Positions 55,791 to 64,000 of a stretch of 64,000 nt of DNA are shown here, piece after piece. Source of the DNA: Adineta vaga (Eukaryota; Rotifera); contig CP075492.1 of the NCBI GenBank assembly GCA_021613535.1, positions 14,384,001-14,448,000 of the forward strand, in the 5' to 3' direction. The first letter of the stretch is position 1. Each line of letters starts with the position of its first letter. The notes below the pieces were generated by a model that saw only the letters and a list, made by a program, of their open reading frames with translations, did not search any database and was not told the DNA's origin. The position numbers were made by a program, and so were the translations under genes.

Positions 55791-56291
55791 TTACAAAACG
55801 TTTAACGATATTGCCGTTGGTTGTTGTTCAGTTTGCAATTCTTGACCAAAACGTTCTCTTAACATTTGTATTGATATAGCTGTAGTTAATAGTGATATTC
55901 CATGCAAAAGATAAAGACTAGCAAGCCATTTCGATGGTTTTTTCCATTGCCATTTCCATTGAACAGTAGATATATCTTTTTTCGCACGATAACATGGATA
56001 CGTTTGATATATCTAAAACAACAAAAAAGACTTCATAGTTCTTTGTATATATTCTGATACTTTATATAAATTTGCTTCGCTCCTTGCGCGTTCTTCTGTA
56101 AAATAACCATTTGATGCCATAAAACTATCGGTTTTTGTTTCATTTTCATGCCATACTGTGATATTCCAACTTGGATAAGACATAACTATGGTTTTATTTA
56201 CTCCAATAGATGTCACTTGACATAGATCAATGATAAATGTATGTGATTTATACAATTCTTTAAGACCAGAACCAAGAGACGACAAGAACAT
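55791..56291 (-). CDS. C-terminal exons of a small membrane protein
   Basis: Exons 56291-56061 and 56012-55791 join across a 49-nt phase-0 intron, giving 150 residues if the ATG at 56291 is the start. The first part is an extracellular-looking domain with MSYPSWNITVW and ERARSEANLYK. After the junction comes YPCYRAKKDISTVQW, then a TM segment (WLASLYLLHGISLLTTAISI) and a short tail. The YPCY motif before a final TM helix recalls BK-channel beta subunits, which have two TM helices. If that is right, an upstream exon with TM1 is missing from this model. Family assignment is tentative. Confidence 0.45.
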
Positions 56292-56564
56292 GAGATGAAA
56301 AGTTTAAGGAAAAAATTATTTTCTTTGGCTATGAACTTCTTCACCTTAAAACATGAAATCGAAGATGACATGTTGTCTGCAGTGTTACGTACAACAATTT
56401 TATCATTACCCTACGTCTCTTTAGATTTGCTTTTCTTTTCATAGATAGATGAGTCATCGAAAATGTTCGGAATATGACCTCTTGACCGATGTATCAACTA
56501 TATATTTTTGAACATCGTATTCAACCATAGGGTTAAGAAATAGGTACACATCAAGTTTTTTCTC

Positions 56565-57560
56565 TCAAGGATCATTATGCATTGTTGGTACAATTGTGAC
56601 AGGTGCTGGGCGTATCCGAGGCCTTTTCTGCATGAAATATCGCGTGAATTTGTGGATTGCTTGACAAAATGATTGACGAAAGGAAGCAGACGAAATAATA
56701 AATAGAAAGAATGGTGACACATTATTGATATATAATACATAATTACTAGTTACAGAGAAAATAATTGATTCGATAGCAATACGTTCTGGATTTTTTTCAG
56801 TCCAATGTGTTATAGCTGAATAAAGAACATTCGCTGGATAGAATAAATTAGTAATGACATACATCAGAACAAGTGCTATAAGCATTCGTATAAATTGTCG
56901 ATCACGTGATTTTAATCTTGATGTTCGAATAATTGATGCTTGAATACGATGATGTAATAGACGTAAATTTCGAATTGTTAATGAAATAAATGTCACCATA
57001 AAAACAATGGGTAAGAGGCCAACAACAAGAAAAAAATATATAGCAAATGGAATGATATAAGATTCAATATTAATACATTGATTCTTTTGAATAGTAGTAA
57101 AGAATGGCATGTGTATTGCAATTAATGGCCAACTAGGAGGAACGATTAATATAGTCCATTTAACGTATTGCGATCGACATAGAGAACGTAAACTTGTTTG
57201 AGACGACGATAATGAAAATGAAGCAATACAAGCGAGAATAATATAAGTTCGAACAATCATTAAGAAAATATGTCGAATATATAATCGTAGTTTACAAAAA
57301 ATCATCGAATATGTATCTGGACTAATATGATCAAGTGAATAAAGACTCGTTCCAATGCCATAAACAAGTACGATAATATTGAAAATCGATGCTGCTGTAA
57401 ATAAAAGTGATATACCATTCGAACGAAGTGGTTTTTGACAAAAAACAATACACGAGAAGGTATTTCCTAATAGTCCAAGAACTAATGGTATAACTAAACT
57501 ACGTGTTATTTGTTTTTGAACAACAGCTAAAGTAATTATCAAAGTTGTATTCGTTGCCAT
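56565..57560 (-). CDS. rhodopsin-like G protein-coupled receptor
   Basis: A single exon encodes 331 residues with an N-glycosylation site at the start (ATNTTL). TM1 is ITRSLVIPLVLGLLGNTFSC with the GN typical of class A; TM2 SLLFTAASIFNIIVLVYGIG; TM3 region YIRHIFLMIVRTYIILACIA; TM4 WTILIVPPSWPLIAIHMPFF; TM5 FAIYFFLVVGLLPIVFMVTF; TM6 MLIALVLMYVITNLFYPANV; TM7 YVLYINNVSPFFLFIISSAS. Cysteines FCKLRLY and NQCINIE can form the conserved disulfide. It resembles the FMRFamide-receptor-like orphan set of bdelloids and is closest in style to the dead copy at 32074. The tail is basic with RPRIRPAP. Confidence 0.85.
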   Translation of the reverse strand: MATNTTLIITLAVVQKQITRSLVIPLVLGLLGNTFSCIVFCQKPLRSNGISLLFTAASIFNIIVLVYGIGTSLYSLDHISPDTYSMIFCKLRLYIRHIFLMIVRTYIILACIASFSLSSSQTSLRSLCRSQYVKWTILIVPPSWPLIAIHMPFFTTIQKNQCINIESYIIPFAIYFFLVVGLLPIVFMVTFISLTIRNLRLLHHRIQASIIRTSRLKSRDRQFIRMLIALVLMYVITNLFYPANVLYSAITHWTEKNPERIAIESIIFSVTSNYVLYINNVSPFFLFIISSASFRQSFCQAIHKFTRYFMQKRPRIRPAPVTIVPTMHNDP

Positions 57561-58515
57561 TGATGCTAAAAAGACTTCGAATGTTTACATTATGACTTTA
57601 TGACGATAAACTAGAAGAAGAAGAAGAAGAAGTTCAACAAACACCTGCAAGTATTTCCTCTTATATATTTATATCATGAATTATAGTGAGTTATTTAAGG
57701 AAATACATTTTATTCCTTTCTTTTTTGTTTATTAATTTTCCTAAAAAGAAACATGAAAGAGTGGTAAAAGTAAAATCTAGTCGTGCAAAATATAATAAAT
57801 TCTAACTGAATACTAATGCGATAACCATAATGGAGGAAAACATATCCACTCACATTCTTTATACTCGTCTTAGCTCACCAACATAACTACATATAAATAA
57901 GTTTTTCTTCTTCCTCTTTCAATTACATCAGTTATTATTCGAGGTTTATGAATATGTCTCATATCATCTCAGAAAGGATTAAATGAACCTACTGATAACT
58001 TATTTAGAATATATTCTATCAATACAAAAGTCAGATATGTTTTTTTTTTGAAACTTAGAAACTTCGTATTGTATAAAGAATAAAAAGTCGTATTCAATAA
58101 TAACTTGCATCGCTCTGGGTCTCATAAATATACGGAAGTCCATTCTGATCATCACTTTTTTTTTCTATTTTCAGACACTAATTAAACTTCGCTGCTTGAC
58201 TCCATATCGAATAAATTAGTATAAGCCAAAACTATTGTAGAAAATGCAGCTAGATGTAACTTACTTGTAAAACTAATTTTGATAATATAACTAGTTTTTT
58301 TTCTTTTTGTTCGAGAAGGAAAAAAGATTAGTCTTTACGTGTCTATTCAGTTTTAATCTTTTTATAGCTTCATCACGCATACTTTCTTTTCTATTCTGTT
58401 TGAAATATTGTCATTAGAAGACAGAAATCTGTAATCCGTTCAAATGAAGAAGGATATTTTTATTCAATTTTGAAAAAATCGAAATAAAATAAAAATAAAT
58501 CTTCAATATCGAACT
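57561..58515. other. non-coding stretch
   Basis: AT-rich spacer with a short GAA microsatellite (57616-57632) near the GPCR start. No exon seen. Confidence 0.5.
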
Positions 58516-59966
58516 CTATTGTTGTTTTTTTTCTGACATTGAATTTTTTGATGTATAGATAAATGGATGATCTTGTGATGGACATTCAAATGGTTCACCT
58601 TGATGCCATGAAGTTTTTTTTGCACCAATTGGTTCGAACATATTATTCCAAAGAGATAAGGATGCAACAGCATGACCTTTGGCTAAAATAAGAGCAAAAA
58701 AAATGTTGAATAGAATTGAAAAATTAGAATAATTTACCGCTGAAATGGAAACAATCAGGAGCAAAATAACTGAAATCAATCTTATTAGCTTTTCGAGGAG
58801 GTGTGGTTTGTGATAAGAATGGTTGAACAACAACAGTAAAATCATCTCGACCATCATAACGACCACTGTTTATTAAATCAACAACGCCTTGTTGATATTG
58901 AGGAATCCATTCACTTAAAGTTTTTTCTTGATCTTCAGTTGGATATGCAGCACATGGACATACTGATTTATGAAGAATTTTACAAACAAAATTGCCATCT
59001 TTAAGTTCTCGTACTGGACGAACATCGAGAATAAGAACAACATTAACTAATGTTCGAGGTAAATTGGCATTGTATAAACGATCGAGTGTATCACGAATCC
59101 AACCAATATAATTTGCTGGATCATGTTTTTCCATATCAGTACAGAAATCACACAGATCATTACCCTATAAGATCATGCAAAAATAATAAATAATATCGAG
59201 AGAAAAGAAAGAATCTTTACCCCAATGAAGAATGTAATCATTTTCCAATCATTATCCCAATCACATAATTTTCCATTTTTTAAACGATCCAAAAGAAGAT
59301 CAGCTTGATCTACCATATGATATGAACGAGCACCAGATTTGGCTAAAATCAAACAAAAATAAAAGTTATTATTTAGATAAAGAAAAATACATTTTACATA
59401 CCAACATTTAATCCATTATGTTTAGCATTTTGACCATTAAGAAATGAAATGGAAGTTTTTGTTGAAAAACCTTTCAAATTAGGATTATACAAACGAAGAA
59501 TATTAGGTAAGGATAACACTTTTTTATAAGAATCATCACCACCAACCGACCAAGAACGACCTAAAAATATGAAACAAATAAATCTTAACGCAATATGAAT
59601 TTTATTACCTCGACTTTCTAAAAGTACACCAACGGGAGTAATAGCACGAGCACCCATACCAGCTGTAATACTATCACCCATACCAGCAATACATTGAATA
59701 TCACCAGGTCGAAGAGCATGTACTGATGTTGGTACTTCTACACTTTTCATTCCTTCTGTTGAACAAGGAAATGGTGGTGGAGTTGGACCATCGATATAAT
59801 CTGGCTGTGAAAATAATTCCAATGACCATTTCGTATATTCTTCAACAAACTTTTCATCAAGTGCCAATTCTTCAACAGTTGTAGCATATTCTGTTAAATT
59901 CAAACTATTCACATTTCTCCAAGAGAGAACGAGAAGAGATACGAGAAAAATCGAAGCTCGTGTCAT
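58516..59966 (-). CDS. phospholipase B1-like GDSL lipase
   Basis: Five exons (59966-59609, 59560-59402, 59342-59221, 59164-58738, 58682-58516) with introns of 48-59 nt give 410 residues, all in phase. A signal peptide (ASIFLVSLLVLSW) precedes the GDSL-type core. The nucleophile is Ser99 in GMGDSITAG; other blocks are the oxyanion-hole Asn in FFIGGNDLCDFC, VNVVLILDV, and the catalytic Asp/His in DCFHFS. These match animal PLB1, which hydrolyses phospholipids and retinyl esters. Vertebrate PLB1 has four tandem lipase repeats and a membrane anchor; this is one repeat without an obvious anchor, so a secreted digestive or lysosomal lipase is likely. The ATG at 59966 is used because the codon three upstream is TTG. 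No frame breaks. Confidence 0.85.
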
Positions 59967-61150
59967 TCTTATCAATATTTTGGTCGATTTATGAAATAAA
60001 AGAAAAATGTTCTTGGTTTATAATAACCTAATTTTTCAATAAAGAAAAGAAAAATAAGTCGATTTTTTTACAGATGTCTTCTCTCTCATTGTGCTACAGA
60101 TAGTTTAATTAGAATGTTAAAAAAAACATTTTTGTTTTCAATCTTCATCAGATGCAAATATTTCCATCTAATTTTAGATAGGTGAAGGTGTAGATATAAG
60201 AAATTTACAAAAAAAAACACATTCGAAAGTATTGAATGCAAATAAATTATATGTATGACCTTATAAGAAGAACACAACCGCAATGTGAAACAGGTAAAGA
60301 TGAGGAAGATGTATCATATGCAACAGTCACCAATATATTCAATAGGGATGCACATTAATCAAGTCTATTTTTGATTAATGATTAAATACACTAATATCAT
60401 GGTTTTAGAAAAACAAGACTATGTTAATCATATACTTATTATTTTATTTTGAATGTTGGAATAGTTCTGATTAATCAAACTGAATGAAGGACGTTATTAT
60501 TGATTCGGAAGTATTTATTACTTTTTCTGTATAGAATATATGCTGGGGACAACAATATATTGAATCACATTAACGAAGATCTTAGTTGTATTTTTTTTTA
60601 TATCAACTGTTCGTAATATATCGGATTTTCAAAACGAACAATTGAAAATATGGTCTATCGACTCTTTACTAAATGTTCATATTGGCAGAAGTATAGTGAA
60701 CTTGTTTTTCTGTTATTCTATTTAATCACAGTGACTCGTAGTCTGATACGATAAATGCTTTCGAACGTTCTATAACAGCATTTGTCTATACTATTACACA
60801 ATATCGGTGTTTCGATTGCAAAGAACTGGTTTTTATTTGTCTTATTCCTATTTTAACAATATTGTGTATCCATTACAAAAATATGATCAATCGTAAAGAA
60901 AATCCATCTATTCGGTTTATCTTTGGTCGTTTGCCATCTTGCCATGTGACAATAGTTTCACATCAACAAACTGCTGCACGAAAGGGTGTGGGTGGGTGTC
61001 GATGTGTGTGAAGAAGGTATGCCCACATCCACACCCACCCACACCCACACCCACACCCTTATCAATAGAGGCAATCATAGAATTTCTGAATAGTTTATTA
61101 ATCATTTCGTTAAATTAAATATGAAAAGTCTGATATTTTATCTTATATGA
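59967..61150. other. non-coding stretch
   Basis: About 1.2 kb of AT-rich spacer, interrupted only by the GT/CA-rich inverted repeat at 60982-61060. No gene seen. Confidence 0.5.
60982..61060. repeat. inverted repeat of TGTGGG/CCCACA units
   Basis: The left arm starts AAGGGTGTGGGTGGGTGT; the right arm ends CCCACACCCACACCCTT. The arms are near reverse complements, about 29 and 40 bases, with a 10-base centre, so a stable hairpin is possible. The right arm holds four to five CCCACA units, the complement of TGTGGG. It lies 90 bases beyond the stop codon of the DUF3638 gene. Confidence 0.8.
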
Positions 61151-64000
61151 TCATTCTGTTGAAAAGAGTTTTGTGCTATTGAATATAATACTTCCGACAT
61201 GTGATGTAATCGGTGCATGAGAATTATTTCGATTTTCTACTAAGTGTTTTACAAATTTCATTGGATTGGAGGTAAACCGACATTGCAAAATAGATAAACT
61301 AGAGCGATGTTCGGAATTTATAACGAATCCATCTGCTCCAATCCATCCTTGTTCAAAAGCGTCTGTCTCGAAAGGTGTTCGAGGCTTTGGACAAAGACCT
61401 AAGAATGCACAGTACGCGTTCTGTTCATGCATTGTTTGAAAATATAATGTTCCATTGAATAGAAATAATTCAGCTAATTGATTATCTGGTACGTTAAAAA
61501 TAGAATTACCTCTAGGGAGTCTTAGCGCCGGAGGAATACTAAGAGTTGGTGTATTGATGAAAATTGATTGATGTCGTTTCAGGCGTGGTAAGAACAAACG
61601 TAATGTGGTAGCTAATGAAGTATTCGATTGTAAATGATATATCAACCAATTTGCTTCGAATGCACTAACACAAATCATTGTTTCATTACGATAGATGATA
61701 ATCCATCGAGGTGGACGTAAAAATGGATCTAACCACTCACCATTTCTTTCTATGACACGTTGAAATTCAGTAGTAATCCAAAGATTTTCATGCCAACCAT
61801 TCGACGGACAATCTTGAAAAAATCCAGTGCCTACGAATGCCTGTGACAATGGTTGAAATATTGATGGCAGGTGTTTTAAATTGACTTTGTTTGCATTCGT
61901 ATCACATAATCTCTGGAGTTCTTCATGTAAGATCGGTACGCAAGGCTTTACTGGTGGAGGAGTTTCGCATTGTCGTTCTTCTTCTAATTCTTGTTCTAAT
62001 TCTTTCTCTTGTTCTTCATCTAGTAGTTGTGCTAGTCGTTTTTTTGAACCACTATATGTTTTCAATTGATCTTTTACTTTTTGATGAATGTCTGGTAAAG
62101 ATGCAGATTGTTGTTGTCGAAATAGATAAATATCCAATACAGTTTGCATTTGTTTTGGTGAACCATACATTTGTTTCAATTCAATCACTTCAGGTTCTAA
62201 ACATTGTTGTACTAATTGTTCCATGATCGTATTGGTGAATGTTTCTTGATGATTTTTCCAATGAATATTTTGAAATGCGAGAACTTTCCGTTGATAACTC
62301 AAGCTTTGTGCTGCCCAATGATGAAAACCATCCCATATTGAATGAATTGTATTCTGATAAACCCAACGAAGAATATCGATAGCATAGCTATTTCGTTTCT
62401 TCGATATTCTAATCTGTTGATGAACTTCATTCGAACTCCAAAATGATAACGAATGACCATCTCCTAATCTTCGCATTCGCATACATGCTTGAACAAAACG
62501 ATCTTTTGTTAAACCAGTTCCTAATGTTACAGCAGCATGAAATCCACTTGGAAATTTAAAATCTGTTCCTCGAGTGTGAATTTCATCTAGATATATGATA
62601 CAACGATCAAGACGTTCACTAGCAGGAGATGTTAGAAATGAATGATGATGAAATTGACGATTACAAACTATAATCGAATCAGATTCTAAATAAATTGCAT
62701 AATCAATTTTGGTTTTATCCGACATTTCTAACCATTTTATCGCAACTTCACGATTGGTTTGATCAATAAATAATGCACCTACATCAAGAATCACTTGAAT
62801 CAATGATGTGTAATTGACGATTTCAGTTAAAATACTCATCGTGTTTGCATCCATGGGCAGCGATTGATATCTGTTATTTTCTGGTTTCAACAAATTATTA
62901 ACAACGATTGCATCGGTTTTTCGAAGTTTAGGTAAATCATATTGGCGTATAGAAACAGGTAGAAGTAGTTGTGTATCATTCGTTCCACTGAATCCAGTGA
63001 CGCGATGTGTTCGGTCTGCTGTCGAAAGATCCCATGCTGATGAAATCAATTTATATGGAAATTGTTTTGCTTCTCGAGGATAGACAAAATGATTGAGAAA
63101 GTAGTTAATAACAAGCGTATTGTATCGTAATGTTGGAAAGAGATAACAAGTTCGTTGATAATAATCTTTCAAATTCACATTCTTCCATTCTTTAATACTG
63201 ATATGAATTTGTTCTTGATTTTCCTGAAATATCCATTCGTCATAGATCAGTCTAGGATCACGTTCTTCTTCTATCAAACGATTAAAACAGTCCATCATTT
63301 GTGAATCTGTTAAACCAGAATAATAGTAGGAAAGTTGAGTTAAAACAATAGCGACATCAATATGACCAAATTCAGTTTTTTCAGCTGCGACGTCTTTCGC
63401 ACGAAATGGTACAGCCATAAGACGATTAAACGAAGAATTTGGATTGACACCATAATTAACACGAAATCGTTTTTTCAATGCAACTAATAAAACTTCGGAT
63501 GATAATAAACCACGAAGAGTAAGAAATAATTGAATATCATGATGTGAAAATTGATTAATCAGAGAATCGATCGATGTATTCGAATTTAAAATTAAATTTG
63601 AAATTAAATCTCGCTCATTTTGACGATAATTTTTTCGACTGAACCAATCTTCAGCTATTTTCTCACACAAAGTTGGATATGGTTTGTTGCCTAATAAATG
63701 AAATTTAGGGAAATGATTCTTATGTTCAATGAATTCAAAAGAAACTTCCTTTGAAAAGTTTTTTGCAATATCAGATGCATGTTTTCTCACTGATTCTAGA
63801 ACTATTTGGATAGTTTTCCAACGTTCTATACCACCGTCAATCTGTTGTTGACCACCCACTGTATATATTAATTGATATTTAACATGTAAAATTTCATCTG
63901 ATTCATCGAGAATATCACGAACGAAATGTTTTGACCAACATTGCATGAATAACATTAAACGACCAATATCGAATTCCTTTCGTCGACATTTATCGATAGT
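61151..64000 (-). CDS. DUF3638/DUF3645 protein, C-terminal part, 5' end outside the window
   Basis: An open frame of 949 codons runs to the window edge, so the gene is partial; the ATG at 63955 is internal. Recognisable blocks are DESDEILHVKYQLIYTVG, DLSTADRTHRVTGFSGTNDT, YLDEIHTRGTDFKFP and VTLGTGLTKDRFVQACMRMR. They belong to the DUF3638/DUF3645 family of very large proteins common in fungi and bdelloids. The DExD-like YLDEIHTRG and the MRMRRLG segment resemble helicase-type motifs, with ATPase or nuclease-like activity proposed only by analogy. Residues 650-680 hold a Glu-rich coiled coil (EEQEKELEQELEEE). The C-terminal 250 residues look globular (WITTEFQRVIERNGEW). The frame is uninterrupted over 2.85 kb, which argues against general low sequence quality here. 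Confidence 0.8.
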   Translation of the reverse strand, partial: TIDKCRRKEFDIGRLMLFMQCWSKHFVRDILDESDEILHVKYQLIYTVGGQQQIDGGIERWKTIQIVLESVRKHASDIAKNFSKEVSFEFIEHKNHFPKFHLLGNKPYPTLCEKIAEDWFSRKNYRQNERDLISNLILNSNTSIDSLINQFSHHDIQLFLTLRGLLSSEVLLVALKKRFRVNYGVNPNSSFNRLMAVPFRAKDVAAEKTEFGHIDVAIVLTQLSYYYSGLTDSQMMDCFNRLIEEERDPRLIYDEWIFQENQEQIHISIKEWKNVNLKDYYQRTCYLFPTLRYNTLVINYFLNHFVYPREAKQFPYKLISSAWDLSTADRTHRVTGFSGTNDTQLLLPVSIRQYDLPKLRKTDAIVVNNLLKPENNRYQSLPMDANTMSILTEIVNYTSLIQVILDVGALFIDQTNREVAIKWLEMSDKTKIDYAIYLESDSIIVCNRQFHHHSFLTSPASERLDRCIIYLDEIHTRGTDFKFPSGFHAAVTLGTGLTKDRFVQACMRMRRLGDGHSLSFWSSNEVHQQIRISKKRNSYAIDILRWVYQNTIHSIWDGFHHWAAQSLSYQRKVLAFQNIHWKNHQETFTNTIMEQLVQQCLEPEVIELKQMYGSPKQMQTVLDIYLFRQQQSASLPDIHQKVKDQLKTYSGSKKRLAQLLDEEQEKELEQELEEERQCETPPPVKPCVPILHEELQRLCDTNANKVNLKHLPSIFQPLSQAFVGTGFFQDCPSNGWHENLWITTEFQRVIERNGEWLDPFLRPPRWIIIYRNETMICVSAFEANWLIYHLQSNTSLATTLRLFLPRLKRHQSIFINTPTLSIPPALRLPRGNSIFNVPDNQLAELFLFNGTLYFQTMHEQNAYCAFLGLCPKPRTPFETDAFEQGWIGADGFVINSEHRSSLSILQCRFTSNPMKFVKHLVENRNNSHAPITSHVGSIIFNSTKLFSTE

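Noticed and set aside
60917-61105. Open frame with GVGVGGCGCG and THPHP
   Set aside because: It is the translation of the TGTGGG/CCCACA inverted repeat and has no other support.

Overview
The window looks like nuclear DNA of a small invertebrate, most likely a bdelloid rotifer. This is inferred from several things together: AT-rich sequence; genes on both strands with GT-AG introns mostly 43-70 nt long; animal-only families (pentameric ligand-gated channel, BIR/RING protein, arylsulfatase G, EGF and PAN-like ectodomains); clusters of families that are expanded in bdelloids (rhodopsin-like GPCRs, ADP-ribosyltransferase-TPR proteins, F-box proteins, DUF3638/DUF3645 proteins); bacterial-type genes standing as single exons; and interstitial TGTGGG arrays, the repeat reported for bdelloid telomeres. 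No bacterial operons, rRNA, tRNA or CRISPR arrays were seen.

Layout. 1-9 kb: a membrane-anchored discoidin-like protein, an unrecognised acidic protein, a large minus-strand gene joining a U-box, a protein kinase, two XAF1/TRAF-like zinc fingers and seventeen 23-residue repeats, then a secreted bacterial-type protein. 9-15.6 kb: mostly non-coding, with one GPCR. 15.6-27 kb: an inhibitor-of-apoptosis-like BIR-BIR-RING protein, a Cys-loop-less ligand-gated channel, a secreted LRR protein, a tiny secreted Cys protein, a kelch gene with a decayed 3' half, an F-box/LRR-like gene and arylsulfatase G. 27.6-31.8 kb: three tandem copies of an unrecognised membrane module that splice signals join into one gene. 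32-42.4 kb: a dead GPCR, two related ectodomain genes on opposite strands around a bacterial-type sirtuin, an LRR protein with a C-terminal domain like bacterial NEL ubiquitin ligases, and a relic of a DUF4062/NACHT-type gene. 42.8-50.2 kb: two tandem P-loop GTPase genes with Cys/His-rich modules. 51-60 kb: two intact GPCRs, one dead GPCR, an ART-TPR gene that has lost its catalytic E-x-E segment, a small two-exon membrane protein and a phospholipase B1-like enzyme. 61-64 kb: the 3' part of a DUF3638/DUF3645 gene running off the window.

Many genes belong to families linked to sensing, ubiquitin signalling, cell death or defence (BIR/RING, U-box kinase, NEL-like ligase, AIG1-like GTPases, NACHT relic, ART). 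Nothing in the sequence shows that they act as one pathway. The setting resembles a gene-rich accessory region with frequent duplication, decay and horizontal acquisition. Several otherwise clean reading frames carry single-base breaks (5563/5606, 30853, 37155, 49767), so some 'pseudogene' features could be assembly errors. Exon models were built by eye from splice signals and phase. Start codons were restricted to ATG.
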